From NCBI RefSeq assembly GCF_001428125.1, contig NZ_LMSM01000006.1, positions 732,270 to 796,269 on the forward strand: a DNA stretch of 64,000 bases, given 5' to 3'. Under the pieces are notes generated by a model that saw only the letters and a list, made by a program, of their open reading frames with translations, was not told where the DNA came from and ran no database searches. The DNA is from Nocardioides sp. Soil774. Lineage in GTDB: Bacteria; Actinomycetota; Actinomycetes; Propionibacteriales; Nocardioidaceae. Both the position numbers and the translations under genes were made by a program. Numbering within the stretch: position 1 is the stretch's first letter; every line of letters starts with the position of its first letter. This document shows positions 1-8,723 of the stretch, one piece after another.

Positions 1-309
1 ATGGCCGGCATCCCGCTGACGTCCGGCTTCGTGGGCAAGCTCGCGGTGTTCTCCGTCGCCCTCGCGGCCGGGGCGTGGCCGGTCGTCGTGGCCGCTGTGC
101 TCGCGAGCATCATCGCGGCGTTCCTCTACATCCGGGTCATCAAGGTCATGTACTTCGACGAGCCCGTCGGCACCGGTCCGAGCGTGGCGTACCCGTCCGT
201 GCTGACCGCGACGACCATCGCCGTGGGGGCCGCCGTGACGCTCGTGCTCGGCGTGCTGCCGGGCCCGGTGCTCGACCTGGCGGGGGTTGCGGGAGAATTC
301 ATCAGGTGA
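1..309 (+). CDS. nuoN: NADH-quinone oxidoreductase subunit N, C-terminal fragment
   Basis: This is the last 102 residues of the membrane proton-pumping subunit NuoN of respiratory complex I; the rest lies upstream of the window. The fragment opens with AGIPLTSGFVGK, the conserved loop of the NuoL/M/N antiporter-like family, followed by two strongly hydrophobic helices (about residues 15-50 and 62-98). The methionine at base 1 is internal, since the family is usually near 500 residues. Its stop codon overlaps the GTG start of the downstream polyprenyl synthase, so it is the last gene of the nuo operon and appears coupled to quinone side-chain synthesis. Confidence 0.95.
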   Translation: MAGIPLTSGFVGKLAVFSVALAAGAWPVVVAAVLASIIAAFLYIRVIKVMYFDEPVGTGPSVAYPSVLTATTIAVGAAVTLVLGVLPGPVLDLAGVAGEFIR

Positions 310-1304
310 CCGACTCGCCCCTCGCACTGCCCGTCGTCGACGCCGCCCTCGAGCAGCGGCTCGTCGGCCGACTCGCGCGCATCGAGGAGCTGCTCGCCGA
401 GCACTGCCAGGGCCGTACGCCCTACGTCACCCGCGCGGCCACCCACCTGATGATGGCCGGCGGCAAGCGCTTCCGGCCGCTGCTCGTGCTGCTGGCCGCC
501 GAGACCGGCCCGCACCCCGAGGCCGAGGAGGTGGAGACCGCAGCCTGCGTCGTGGAGCTCACCCACGTCGCCTCGCTCTACCACGACGACGTCATGGACG
601 AGGCGGCGCTGCGTCGGGGCGCCGACACCGCCAACGCCCGCTGGGACAACCACGTCGCGATCCTCACCGGCGACTTCCTCTTCGGCCGGTCGTCCGAGCT
701 CACCGCCGATCTGGGGCCCGACGCCGTGCGGATCCAGGCGCGGACGTTCACCCGGCTGGTCGAGGGCCAGATCCTGGAGACCGTGAAGCCCGAGCCGGGA
801 GAGGACCCGCTCGCGCACTACCTCGAGGTCGTGGCCGGCAAGACCGGCTCGCTCATCGCGACTTCCGCGCGCTACGGCGCGATGTTCGCCGGCGCCCGCC
901 CCGAGGTCGTCGAGGCGCTCAGTGCCTACGGCGAGATCGTCGGCTCGGCCTTCCAGCTCTCCGACGACATCCTCGACATCGCCTCGGAGTCCGACACCTC
1001 CGGCAAGACCCCCGGCACGGACCTCCGCGAGGGCGTCCCGACGCTGCCGGTGCTGATGGCCCAGGCCTCCACCGATCCTGCCGACGCCCGCCTGCTCGAG
1101 CTGCTCGGGCGTCCGCTCACCGACGACGCCGAGCACGCCGAGGCCCTCTCGCTGCTGCGCCGCCACCCGGCGATGGAGCGGGCCCGCGACCACGTCCTCG
1201 GGCAGGCCACCCAGGCCAAGAAGCTGCTCGAGGTGCTCGACCCCGGCCCGGTCCGCACGGCCCTGGAGTCGTTCGCCGACATCGTGGCCAACCGCTCGGC
1301 CTGA
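306..1304 (+). CDS. Polyprenyl diphosphate synthase (menaquinone side chain)
   Basis: An all-trans polyprenyl diphosphate synthase of 332 residues that condenses isopentenyl diphosphate onto an allylic primer to build the isoprenoid tail, probably of menaquinone. Both aspartate-rich magnesium-binding motifs are present: DDVMD at residues 94-98 and DDILD at about 220-224. The substrate-binding GGKRFRP segment lies near residue 52. The GTG at 306 is chosen because it overlaps the nuoN stop (GTGA) and gives the normal family length; the open frame continues upstream only through nuoN. Product chain length (hepta-, octa- or nonaprenyl) cannot be read from the sequence. Coupling to nuoN fits co-supply of complex I and its quinone acceptor. 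Confidence 0.93.
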   Translation: MTDSPLALPVVDAALEQRLVGRLARIEELLAEHCQGRTPYVTRAATHLMMAGGKRFRPLLVLLAAETGPHPEAEEVETAACVVELTHVASLYHDDVMDEAALRRGADTANARWDNHVAILTGDFLFGRSSELTADLGPDAVRIQARTFTRLVEGQILETVKPEPGEDPLAHYLEVVAGKTGSLIATSARYGAMFAGARPEVVEALSAYGEIVGSAFQLSDDILDIASESDTSGKTPGTDLREGVPTLPVLMAQASTDPADARLLELLGRPLTDDAEHAEALSLLRRHPAMERARDHVLGQATQAKKLLEVLDPGPVRTALESFADIVANRSA

Positions 1305-1377
1305 CGGCTTGACCCTGCCCCTGGGGCAGGCCCCACGGTCGTGGCACCGGTGAGCGACACCGGAGAGGATGGGGACG

Positions 1378-2394
1378 ATGACCGAGCCGCACACGCTGGT
1401 GACCATCGGCGACTTCGCCCGCGCAACGGGCCTGACGCAGAAGGCGCTCCGGTTGTACGACGACCTGGGTTTGCTGCCGCCGGCGGAGGTGGACCCGCTC
1501 TCGGGCTACCGGCGCTACGCGCCCACACAGCTCGAGCGAGCCCGGCTGGTGGCGACCCTGCGCCTGCTGGGGATGCCGCTGGTGCGGATCCGCAGGGTGC
1601 TCGGACTCACGCCTGCTGCCGCCGCGCAGGAGGTCGAGGCCTACTGGCACCAGGTGCGGGCGGACACCGCCACCCGCGACGGCGTCGTCTCCACCCTCGT
1701 CCGTCAACTGAGGAACGAGGCACCCGACATGACCACATCCACCGGCACCCTCCACGCGGAGATCGGCACCAGCCACCTGCAGGGCTCCCGCGAGCGGCAG
1801 CAGGACGCGCTGCTGGCGAGCGCAGGGCTGTACGCCGTCGCCGACGGCTTCGGCGATCGCGACGACCTGGCTGCCGCGGCGCTCGCCGCCTTCTCCTCGG
1901 GCGGCCTGGCGGCCGCGGTCAGCGAGGTCGCGCCGGGCGTGCGCGCTGCGCTCCCGGCGGCTCCCACCGCCGGAACCACCCTCACCGCCGTCAGGCTGGA
2001 GGGCGCCAACGCGCACGTCACGCACGTGGGCGACGCGCGGGTCTGGCTGGTACGGGACGACGAGGTCCGGCAGGTCACCCAGGACCACACGGTGGTGGCC
2101 GGGCTCCTCGAGGCCGGTCAGCTGACCGAGGACGAGGTCCGCTCGCACGAGCACCGCAACCTGCTCAACCGTGCGCTCGCGCCCGGCGTCGCGGCCGACG
2201 AGGCCACGCTCGCCCTGCGGCCGGGCGACCGGCTGGCGCTCACCACGGACGGCGTTCACTCGTACGTCGACGACCTCGCCCCGCTGCTCACCGCGACGGG
2301 ATCCGCGCAGCAGGTGGCCGACGCGGTCGCGAGCGCCGTGGTCGAGGCCGGGGAGCCCGACAACCACACTGTCGTGGTGGTCGACCTCAGCTGA
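1378..2394 (+). CDS. MerR-type regulator fused to PP2C-family serine/threonine phosphatase
   Basis: A 338-residue two-domain protein. Residues 6-75 are a MerR winged helix-turn-helix ([20 protein letters not shown], then SGYRRY and LRLLGMPL). Residues 125-338 are a PP2C-like phosphatase: VADGFGD near 154, a GTTLTAV strand, [30 protein letters not shown] and the terminal DNHTVVVVD. The usual RxxNED is replaced by RERQQDA. ATG 1378 is preferred over ATG 1369 because GGAGAGG at 1362-1368 is correctly spaced only for 1378. A second methionine (base 1729, residue 118) sits exactly between the domains behind GAGG-rich sequence and could yield a phosphatase-only product. The helix linking MerR to an effector domain is short. 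Its target genes and phosphosubstrate are unknown. Confidence 0.85.
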   Translation: MTEPHTLVTIGDFARATGLTQKALRLYDDLGLLPPAEVDPLSGYRRYAPTQLERARLVATLRLLGMPLVRIRRVLGLTPAAAAQEVEAYWHQVRADTATRDGVVSTLVRQLRNEAPDMTTSTGTLHAEIGTSHLQGSRERQQDALLASAGLYAVADGFGDRDDLAAAALAAFSSGGLAAAVSEVAPGVRAALPAAPTAGTTLTAVRLEGANAHVTHVGDARVWLVRDDEVRQVTQDHTVVAGLLEAGQLTEDEVRSHEHRNLLNRALAPGVAADEATLALRPGDRLALTTDGVHSYVDDLAPLLTATGSAQQVADAVASAVVEAGEPDNHTVVVVDLS

Positions 2395-2486
2395 CACAAG
2401 GGAGGTCGGCCGGCAGCGGGAGGCGGGTCCGGGCTGCACACCGCGTAGTAGCGTGCGGTGGACGTCGATCGCGTGAGGTTGAGCCG

Positions 2487-2957
2487 ATGAACGAACGCCC
2501 GCCGCTTCCACCCTTCACGGCGGAGACCGCTGTGCAGAAGGCACGCGCCGCCGAGGATGCGTGGAACTCCTGCGACCCCGACCGGGTCTCGCTCGCCTAC
2601 ACGCACGACAGCCGCTGGCGCAACCGGGACACCTTCGTGCGTGGCCGCAGCGAGATCGTGTCGTTCCTGCAGCAGAAGTGGGAACGGGAGCTGGAGTACC
2701 GCCTGATCAAGGAGGTCTGGACCCACGGCGACGATCGGATCGCCGTCCGGTTCGTCTACGAGTCGCATGACGTCCGGGGTCAGTGGTTCCGCTCGCACGG
2801 CAACGAGAACTGGGAGTTCGACGAGCACGGCCTCATGCGGCAGCGGCACGCAAGCATCAACGACGTCGCCATCGAGGACGCGGACCGGTTGTTCCACTGG
2901 GACCGGTCAGGACCGCGTCCCGCGGACCATCCCGGCCTCACCGAGCTCGGTCTCTGA
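2487..2957 (+). CDS. NTF2-like / DUF1348-type protein
   Basis: A 156-residue protein of the nuclear transport factor 2-like superfamily, matching the DUF1348 type: an N-terminal helix ([18 protein letters not shown]), then [31 protein letters not shown], a strand-rich core ([12 protein letters not shown]) and [12 protein letters not shown]. These are small cone-shaped folds with a ligand pocket; no enzymatic activity is established for this group. ATG 2487 follows GTGAGG at 2472-2477 with good spacing. It lies 92 bp after the MerR-PP2C gene and converges on rarD with only 11 bp between stops. No signal peptide or membrane segment is visible. Confidence 0.75.
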   Translation: MNERPPLPPFTAETAVQKARAAEDAWNSCDPDRVSLAYTHDSRWRNRDTFVRGRSEIVSFLQQKWERELEYRLIKEVWTHGDDRIAVRFVYESHDVRGQWFRSHGNENWEFDEHGLMRQRHASINDVAIEDADRLFHWDRSGPRPADHPGLTELGL

Positions 2958-2968
2958 GAGAGCCCAGG

Positions 2969-3877
2969 TCACACGGCGCTGGCGTGGGCCACCAGCCGCA
3001 GCTGCCGGCGGCGGTGGTTGAGCGCCTCGACGGTGAAGATCACCAGCGCCAGCCACACCAGGCCGAAGCCGATCCAGCGGCTGGCGGGCATGGCCTCGTG
3101 GAACACCAGGATCCCGAGGGCGAACTGGATCGTCGGGGCGAGGTACTGCAGGAGGCCCAGCGACACCATCGAGACACGGATCGCGGCGGCGCCGAAGAGC
3201 ATGAGCGGCACCGCGGTGATGAGGCCGGTGGTCGTGAAGAGGGCGGCGTGGGCCAGTCCGTGGGAGCCGAAGTTTGACTGGCCGGTCGCGACCAGCCACA
3301 CGACGTACGACAGCGCGGCGGGCGTCAGCACGAGGGTCTCGACGGTGATGCTCTCCACCGCACCGACCCCGGCCTGCTTCTTGAGCAGGCCGTAGGTGCC
3401 GAACGAGAAGGCGAGGAGCAGCGCGATCCAGGGCGGGCGGCCGTAGTCGACGGCGAGCACCACGACCGCGACGAGCGCGATGCCCATGGCGGCCCACTGC
3501 AGCCGCCGCAGTCGCTCGCCGAGGACCGCCACGCCCATGAGCACGGTGACCAGCGGGTTGATGAAGTAGCCCAGGGCGGTCTCGACGACGCGGCCGTTGT
3601 TGACGCCCCAGATGTAGCCGCCCCAGTTGACCGTGATGACCACGGCGGCCGCGCAGATCAGCAGCAGCCGGCGGCGGTCGCGCAGCAGCGCCTTGAGCTG
3701 GGGCACCCGACGCCACCCCACGAGGATGACGACCATGGTGAGGCTCGACCACACGATGCGGTGGGCAAGGATCTCGATCGCACCGCCGGGCTCGAGCAGC
3801 GTCCAGTAGAGCGGGAAGGTGCCCCAGAGCGTGTAGGCCAGCGCGCCGAGCAGGAGACCGCGGCGGCTTTCGGGCAC
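2969..3877 (-). CDS. rarD: RarD-type EamA-family transporter
   Basis: A 302-residue inner-membrane protein with ten predicted hydrophobic segments, matching the chloramphenicol-sensitive RarD branch of the drug/metabolite transporter superfamily. Typical sequences include GALAYTLWGTFPLYWTLL at the N terminus, NWGGYIWGVNNG, ALGYFINPLVTVLMGVAVLGERL and LLQYLAPTIQFALG. The substrate of RarD proteins is not firmly known. The start is the GTG at 3877, six bases after a TACACT -10 box, which implies a leaderless transcript. It is divergent from the small secreted protein gene and convergent with the NTF2-like gene. Confidence 0.9.
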   Translation of the reverse strand: MPESRRGLLLGALAYTLWGTFPLYWTLLEPGGAIEILAHRIVWSSLTMVVILVGWRRVPQLKALLRDRRRLLLICAAAVVITVNWGGYIWGVNNGRVVETALGYFINPLVTVLMGVAVLGERLRRLQWAAMGIALVAVVVLAVDYGRPPWIALLLAFSFGTYGLLKKQAGVGAVESITVETLVLTPAALSYVVWLVATGQSNFGSHGLAHAALFTTTGLITAVPLMLFGAAAIRVSMVSLGLLQYLAPTIQFALGILVFHEAMPASRWIGFGLVWLALVIFTVEALNHRRRQLRLVAHASAV

Positions 3878-3883
3878 TCGGGG

Positions 3884-3889
3884 AGTGTA
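3884..3889 (-). promoter_or_regulatory. -10 box of rarD, leaderless arrangement
   Basis: On the minus strand TACACT is followed by exactly six bases and then the GTG start of rarD, so the transcript would begin at or next to the start codon. No Shine-Dalgarno sequence is present. Confidence 0.5.
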
Positions 3890-3980
3890 GGTGTGCGCCG
3901 TCGCCTACGATGGGCCGGGCTCGGGGGATGGGACCTCGAGCGACCCACGTACGTCATCGTCTCTCGAGGGGGAGTTCAAC

Positions 3981-4391
3981 ATGCGGATCTTCCGCGCCGT
4001 CCTGGCAGCCTTCGTGGCTGCACTGCTCATGACCGGTGCTCTCAGCACCGTCGCCACCGCGAGCTCGCTGCCCGAGCGCATCATCGACGAGCAGCCGCCC
4101 GGCGACAAGCAGGTGTCCTACAACGCCTTCAAGCTCAAGGGCACCGTGATGGAGCCCCAGGCCGACGGCACGCTGCTGCCCTACGCCGACCAGCAGGTGA
4201 AGATCCTCAAGAAGAAGTGCGGCACCTGCAAGTGGAGGACGGTCAAGAAGATCAAGACCGACGAGAGCGGCGTCTTCAAGACCCGCATCTACGCGCCCGA
4301 GAAGGGACGCTGGAAGTGGCGCTCGAAGGTCGACCACTCCAACGGCTACGCCAACACCAAGGGCAAGGTCTGGACGCTCTACTTCAAGTGA
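3981..4391 (+). CDS. Small secreted basic protein of unknown function
   Basis: A 136-residue protein with a clear Sec signal peptide (MRIFRAVLAAFVAALLMTGALSTVATA, probable cleavage after the ATA at about 27). The mature part is lysine-rich and predicted to be beta-stranded, with KLKGTVMEPQADGTLLPYADQQVKIL, a KKKCGTCKWRTVKKIKTD cysteine pair that could form a short disulfide or bind a metal, and an aromatic-basic C terminus (GRWKWRSKV, VWTLYFK). The pattern resembles an Ig-like or carboxypeptidase-regulatory-like fold, but I do not recognise a named family. ATG 3981 is chosen for the GAGGGGGAG ribosome site at 3966-3974; it also begins the signal peptide. Confidence 0.75.
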   Translation: MRIFRAVLAAFVAALLMTGALSTVATASSLPERIIDEQPPGDKQVSYNAFKLKGTVMEPQADGTLLPYADQQVKILKKKCGTCKWRTVKKIKTDESGVFKTRIYAPEKGRWKWRSKVDHSNGYANTKGKVWTLYFK

Positions 4392-4413
4392 GCTGAGCCC
4401 CGCCCGGACGGGC

Positions 4414-4433
4414 CTCCGACCGAGAGGTCAGAG
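4414..4433. terminator. Possible bidirectional hairpin between convergent genes
   Basis: CTC-C-GACC, loop GAGA, GGTC-A-GAG forms a seven-pair stem with one internal mismatch. It lies between the small secreted protein gene and korB and overlaps the korB stop codon. There is no T-tract, so it is only a weak terminator candidate. Confidence 0.3.
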
Positions 4434-5558
4434 GATCGTCCAGGTGTCGCCACCGCCGATCAGCGCCGCCAGTCGGGCAGCGCGGTCGGCGGTGTCGTCG
4501 TTCCAGGCACCGTTGCGGGCGGTGGCGACCTGCTCGCGCGCCGCGTCGTCGTACGTCGGTCGCTGCACCTGGCGGAAGACGCCGATCGGCGAGGTGTTGA
4601 GGTAGCCCGAGTCGGTGAGGCGCGAGATCGCGAACGCCATCGTGGGGTCGGGGCTGTGCGCGTCGTGGACCAGGACGTCCGAGGTCGCGACGTCCGCGGT
4701 GGCGACGACCTTCACGCCGCCGGTCTGCTCGTCGCGCACGAGCGCCTTGGCGCCCCTTCCTGCCATCGGCCCGTCCTCCAGGGTGGCGCCGAAGTGGATC
4801 GGCTCCCCGTGCACGAGCGGGATGATGGCGTCGGCCTTGGTCTCCGGGGACTTGATCGCGTCGAACGCGCCGTCGTTGAAGATCGGGCAGTTCTGGTAGA
4901 TCTCGACCAGCGAGGTGCCGCGGTGCGCGGCGGCCGCGGCGAGCACCGAGGTGAGGTGCTTGCGGTCGGAGTCGATCGTGCGGGCCACGAAGGAGGCCTC
5001 CGCGCCGAGCGCCAGCGAGACCGGGTTGAACGGGTGGTCGAGCGAGCCCATCGGGGTGGACTTGGTGACCTTGCCGGTCTCCGAGGTGGGGGAGTACTGG
5101 CCCTTGGTGAGGCCGTAGATCCGGTTGTTGAACAGCAGGATCGTCATGTTCACGTTGCGGCGCAGCGCGTGGATCAGGTGGTTGCCGCCGATCGACAGCG
5201 CGTCGCCGTCACCGGTCACGACCCACACCGACAGGTCCTCGCGGGCCGTGGCGATGCCGGTCGCGATCGACGGCGCGCGGCCGTGGATCGAGTGCATGCC
5301 GTAGGTGTCGAGGTAGTAGGGGAAGCGCGAGGAGCAGCCGATGCCGGAGACGAACACGATGTTCTCGCGGCGCAGGCCGAGGTCGGGCAGGAACGACTGC
5401 ACCGCCTTGAGCACGGCGTAGTCGCCGCAGCCGGGGCACCAGCGCACCTCCTGGTCGGAGGTGAAGTCCTTGCCCGTCTGCTTGTCGTCGGTCGTCGGGA
5501 CCGACTCGGTGCCGGTGCGGAAGGCGGGGACTCCCAGGTCAGTCGTCTGCTCGGTCAT
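4428..5558 (-). CDS. korB: 2-oxoglutarate:ferredoxin oxidoreductase, beta subunit
   Basis: The 376-residue thiamine-diphosphate subunit of the ferredoxin-dependent 2-oxoacid oxidoreductase, which decarboxylates 2-oxoglutarate to succinyl-CoA and reduces ferredoxin. RWCPGCGDYAVLKAVQ carries iron-sulfur/TPP-region cysteines, GIGCSSRFPYY matches the family, and GDGDALSIGGNH followed by NNRIYGLTKGQYSPTS is the TPP-magnesium motif. The start at 5558 overlaps the korA stop by four bases (ATGA), indicating translational coupling. The isolated KorB motif set points to 2-oxoglutarate rather than pyruvate, but substrate choice is inferred. Confidence 0.94.
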   Translation of the reverse strand: MTEQTTDLGVPAFRTGTESVPTTDDKQTGKDFTSDQEVRWCPGCGDYAVLKAVQSFLPDLGLRRENIVFVSGIGCSSRFPYYLDTYGMHSIHGRAPSIATGIATAREDLSVWVVTGDGDALSIGGNHLIHALRRNVNMTILLFNNRIYGLTKGQYSPTSETGKVTKSTPMGSLDHPFNPVSLALGAEASFVARTIDSDRKHLTSVLAAAAAHRGTSLVEIYQNCPIFNDGAFDAIKSPETKADAIIPLVHGEPIHFGATLEDGPMAGRGAKALVRDEQTGGVKVVATADVATSDVLVHDAHSPDPTMAFAISRLTDSGYLNTSPIGVFRQVQRPTYDDAAREQVATARNGAWNDDTADRAARLAALIGGGDTWTIL

Positions 5559-7474
5559 CGCTGCTCCTCCTGGGAGCTCGTGGGGGTCAGGTCGACGTCG
5601 ATGCCCTCGGCCTCGGCGACCAGGTTGCCGATCACGTCGGCGAGGACGGCCGCCTTGAGCGGCAGGCCGCGGACCTCGTTGTAGCCGACCACGTCTACGA
5701 GGTACTTCGCGCGCAGCAGCAGCGAGAGCTGGCCCAGGTTCATCTCGGGCACCAGCACCCGGTCGTAGCGCTTCAGCACCTCGCCGAGGTCGCTCGGGAA
5801 CGGGTTGAGGTGGCGCAGGTGGGCCTGCGCGACGTGGTAGCCGGCCTTGCGCACACGGCGTACGCCCGCACCGATGGGGCCGTACGTCGACCCCCACCCG
5901 AGGACGAGCACCTTCGCCTCGCCCGACGGGTCGTCGACCTCGAGCGGGGGCAGCGAGTCGGCGATCCGGTCGACCTTGGCCTGGCGCGTGCGCACCATGA
6001 AGTCGTGGTTGGCGGGGTCGTAGGAGATGTTGCCGTGGCCGTCGCCCTTCTCGAGGCCGCCGATGCGGTGCTCGAGGCCGGGGGTGCCGGGGATGGCCCA
6101 CGGACGCGCCAGGGTCTCGGCGTCGCGCTCGTAGGGCCAGAACTCGGCATCCTCGCCGGAGCCGTGGTTCTTCTCGGTCGCGAAGTCCGGGTCGATCGTG
6201 GGCAGCTCGTCGAGGCCGGGGATGCGCCAGGGCTCGGAGCCGTTGGCGAGGTAGCCGTCGGACAGCAGGATCACCGGCGTGCGGTAGGTGACGGCGAGAC
6301 GGACGGCCTCGACGGCCGTGTCGAAGCAGTCGCCCGGCGACTGCGGGGCCACGACGGGCAGGGGCGCCTCGCCGTTGCGGCCGAACATCGCCTGGAGCAG
6401 GTCGGCCTGCTCGGTCTTGGTCGGCAGCCCGGTGGACGGCCCGCCGCGCTGCACGTCGACGACGACGAGCGGCAGCTCGGTCATGATCGCGAGGCCGATG
6501 GCCTCGGACTTGAGCGAGATGCCCGGACCGGACGTCGTGGTGACGCCCAGCTGACCGGCGAACGAGGCGCCGATCGCGGCGCCGACGCCGGCGATCTCGT
6601 CCTCGGCCTGGAACGTCGTCACGCCGAAGCCCTTGTGCTTGCTGAGCTCGTGGAGGATGTCGGAGGCCGGGGTGATCGGGTAGGAACCGAGGAAGACCGG
6701 CAGTCCCGACTGCACGCCGCCGGCGATGAGCCCGTAGGACAGCGCGAGGTTGCCGGTGATGTTGCGGTAGTTGCCGGGCGCCATCTTGGCCGGCTTGATC
6801 TCGTAGCGCACCACGAAGGTCTCGGTCGTCTCGCCGAAGTTCCACCCGGCCTTGAACGCCGCGAGGTTGGCGTCGCGGATGTCGGGCACCTTGGCAAAGC
6901 GCTTGGCGAGGAAGGCGTGGGTCGTCTCGGTGGGACGGCCGTACATCCACGACAGCAGGCCGAGCGCGAACATGTTCTTGGCGCGCGAGGCGTCCTTGCG
7001 CGACAGGCCGAACTCCTTGACCGCCTCCACCGTCATCCCGGTGAGGTCGACGGTGTGCACGGCGTACTCGGCGAGGCCGTCGCCCTCGAGGGGGTTCGCG
7101 GTGTATCCGGCCTTGGTGAGGTTGCGCGCGGTGAAGTCGTGGGTGTCGACGATGATCGTCGCGCCCTTGGGCAGGTCGCCGAGGTTGGCGCGCAGCGCTG
7201 CGGGGTTCATCGCGACCAGCACGTCGGGGGCGTCGCCCGCGGTGAGGATGTCGTGGTCGGCGAAGTGCACCTGGAACGACGAGACGCCCGGCAGCGTGCC
7301 CTGGGGGGCGCGGATCTCGGCCGGGAAGTTGGGCAGGGTCACGAGGTCGTTGCCGAACGCCGCCGTCTCCTGGGTGAACCGGTCACCGGTGAGCTGCATG
7401 CCGTCGCCGGAGTCGCCGGCGAACCGGATGATGACGCGGTCGAGCTGCTTGACCTCTTTTTCGGGTGCTACCAC
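5555..7474 (-). CDS. korA: 2-oxoglutarate:ferredoxin oxidoreductase, alpha subunit (gamma-alpha fusion)
   Basis: A subunit of about 640 residues in which the gamma domain (residues about 10-190, opening RVIIRFAGDSGDGMQLTG) is fused in front of the alpha pyrimidine-binding domain (GLIAGGVQSGLPVFLGSYPITPASDILHEL onward). TFQAEDEIAGVGAAIGASFAG and TTTSGPGISLKSEAIGLA are hallmark segments, as is QRGGPSTGLPTKTEQADL. GTG 7474 is preferred because TATCGT lies seven bases upstream on the same strand; GTG 7483, three codons earlier, falls within that box but remains possible. It is the first gene of a two-gene operon with korB. In actinobacteria this enzyme can replace or supplement the oxoglutarate dehydrogenase step of the TCA cycle. 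Confidence 0.93.
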   Translation of the reverse strand: MVAPEKEVKQLDRVIIRFAGDSGDGMQLTGDRFTQETAAFGNDLVTLPNFPAEIRAPQGTLPGVSSFQVHFADHDILTAGDAPDVLVAMNPAALRANLGDLPKGATIIVDTHDFTARNLTKAGYTANPLEGDGLAEYAVHTVDLTGMTVEAVKEFGLSRKDASRAKNMFALGLLSWMYGRPTETTHAFLAKRFAKVPDIRDANLAAFKAGWNFGETTETFVVRYEIKPAKMAPGNYRNITGNLALSYGLIAGGVQSGLPVFLGSYPITPASDILHELSKHKGFGVTTFQAEDEIAGVGAAIGASFAGQLGVTTTSGPGISLKSEAIGLAIMTELPLVVVDVQRGGPSTGLPTKTEQADLLQAMFGRNGEAPLPVVAPQSPGDCFDTAVEAVRLAVTYRTPVILLSDGYLANGSEPWRIPGLDELPTIDPDFATEKNHGSGEDAEFWPYERDAETLARPWAIPGTPGLEHRIGGLEKGDGHGNISYDPANHDFMVRTRQAKVDRIADSLPPLEVDDPSGEAKVLVLGWGSTYGPIGAGVRRVRKAGYHVAQAHLRHLNPFPSDLGEVLKRYDRVLVPEMNLGQLSLLLRAKYLVDVVGYNEVRGLPLKAAVLADVIGNLVAEAEGIDVDLTPTSSQEEQR

Positions 7475-7481
7475 GGCCTCC

Positions 7482-7487
7482 ACGATA
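7482..7487 (-). promoter_or_regulatory. -10 box of korAB, leaderless arrangement
   Basis: TATCGT on the minus strand is followed by seven bases and the GTG at 7474. This favours a leaderless korA start three codons inside the longest frame. Confidence 0.45.
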
Positions 7488-7600
7488 GTCGCCGCTGCCT
7501 CGCCGACCGCCGGTTCCTGCCCTGTGGGACGGCGTCCTCGCCTGCGGTGTGACGCGCGTCATGGCGCGGGTGGCGCGCGACACGCGGCCGATCGATGGGC

Positions 7601-7643
7601 AATGTCACCAACGTGCATAAAGTCATGTATGTTGCTCGACATT
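7601..7643. promoter_or_regulatory. Nested dyad operator candidate upstream of the sulfate importer
   Basis: An inner imperfect inverted repeat, CAACGTGCAT and ATGTATGTTG (7609-7634, 8 of 10 positions symmetric around AAAGTC), sits inside an outer perfect six-base pair AATGTC (7601-7606) and GACATT (7638-7643). Both share nearly the same centre at about 7622. The whole element lies 31 bp upstream of the subI start, in the only sizeable gap before the operon and between it and korA. It is an AT-rich island in GC-rich sequence. The likely reading is a sulfur-responsive repressor or activator site, but the regulator is not in the window. Confidence 0.5.
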
Positions 7644-7674
7644 GCTCACCGATCTAGAAAGTCGAGTACCCCCC

Positions 7675-8721
7675 ATGCAGATCCGTTCACGTGCCGCACT
7701 CGCGGCAGCCCTCCTCGGCCCCCTGGCCCTGTCTGCCTGCTCGGGTGACGCGGACGCCGGCTCGGGCGGCGACGGTGGCACCAACCTCGCGGTCGTCGGC
7801 TTCTCCGTGATGGAGACCCCCAACGACGCGGCCTTCGCGGCCTTCGAGAAGACCGACGCCGGTGCGGACGTCACCTTCGACGGCCCCGCCTACGGCGCCT
7901 CGGGCGACATGAGCCGCGGAGTGGTCGACGGCCAGGACGCCGACCTCGTCCACTTCTCCCTCGAGCCCGACATGACCCGCCTCGTCGACGCCGGCATCGT
8001 CGCCGACGACTGGAAGGACGGCGACACCTCGGGCATCTGCACGCAGTCGGTGGTCGTCATGGTCGTCCCGAAGGGCAACCCGAAGAAGATCGACAGCTGG
8101 GACGACCTGGTCAAGGACGACGTCTCCATCGTGACGCCCAACCCGGCCTCGTCCGGCTCGGCCAAGTGGAACCTGCTCGCCGCCTACGGCTCGGTGATCT
8201 CCGACGGTGGCAGCGAGGACGACGCGGCGGCGTACATGACGGAGTTCTTCGACCACGTCTCCGCGCTCCCCGACTCCGGTCGTGACGCCACCACGGCGTT
8301 CACGCAGGGACAGGGCGACGTGCTGCTGTCCTACGAGAACGAGGCGATCCTGGCCCGCCAGAACGGTGAGGACTTCGACTACGTCGTGCCGGACACCACG
8401 CTGCTGATCGAGAACCCGTGCGCGGTCACCGTGGACGCGCCCGACCAGGCGAACGACTTCCTGGACTTCCAGCGTTCGGAGGAGGGCCAGAAGCTGTACG
8501 CCGGCTTCGGCTTCCGCCCGCTGGTCGACGTCGGCGACGTCGAGGTCGAGGGTGCGCTGGACCCGGCCGACGCGTTCCCCGAGCCTGCGACCGAGCTCAC
8601 CATCGACGGTGACTTCAACGGCTGGGGCGAGGCCAACGACAAGTTCTTCGGTGACGGCGAGGAGGACAACCCGCTCGGCATCATCACCGAGATCCAGGCC
8701 GCGTCCGGGGTCGGTAGCTGA
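7675..8721 (+). CDS. subI: Sulfate ABC transporter substrate-binding lipoprotein
   Basis: A 348-residue lipoprotein that captures sulfate (or thiosulfate) outside the membrane and delivers it to CysTW. The signal peptide ends in the lipobox LSAC with lipidated Cys22. The mature chain has SBP motifs of the sulfate family: LAVVGFSVMETPNDAAFAAFEKT, DLVHFSLEPDMTRLVDAG, NPKKIDSWDDLVKDDVSIVTPNPASSGSAKWNLLAAYG and GQGDVLLSYENEAI. ATG 7675 is the start that gives a proper signal peptide; no strong Shine-Dalgarno is visible. It is the first gene of a four-gene operon subI-cysT-cysW-cysA. Confidence 0.93.
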   Translation: MQIRSRAALAAALLGPLALSACSGDADAGSGGDGGTNLAVVGFSVMETPNDAAFAAFEKTDAGADVTFDGPAYGASGDMSRGVVDGQDADLVHFSLEPDMTRLVDAGIVADDWKDGDTSGICTQSVVVMVVPKGNPKKIDSWDDLVKDDVSIVTPNPASSGSAKWNLLAAYGSVISDGGSEDDAAAYMTEFFDHVSALPDSGRDATTAFTQGQGDVLLSYENEAILARQNGEDFDYVVPDTTLLIENPCAVTVDAPDQANDFLDFQRSEEGQKLYAGFGFRPLVDVGDVEVEGALDPADAFPEPATELTIDGDFNGWGEANDKFFGDGEEDNPLGIITEIQAASGVGS

Positions 8722-8723
8722 TC

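Noticed and set aside
7601..7674. A SAM or other riboswitch in front of the sulfate importer
   Set aside because: The leader is too short and only the dyad is visible; no conserved riboswitch stems could be found.
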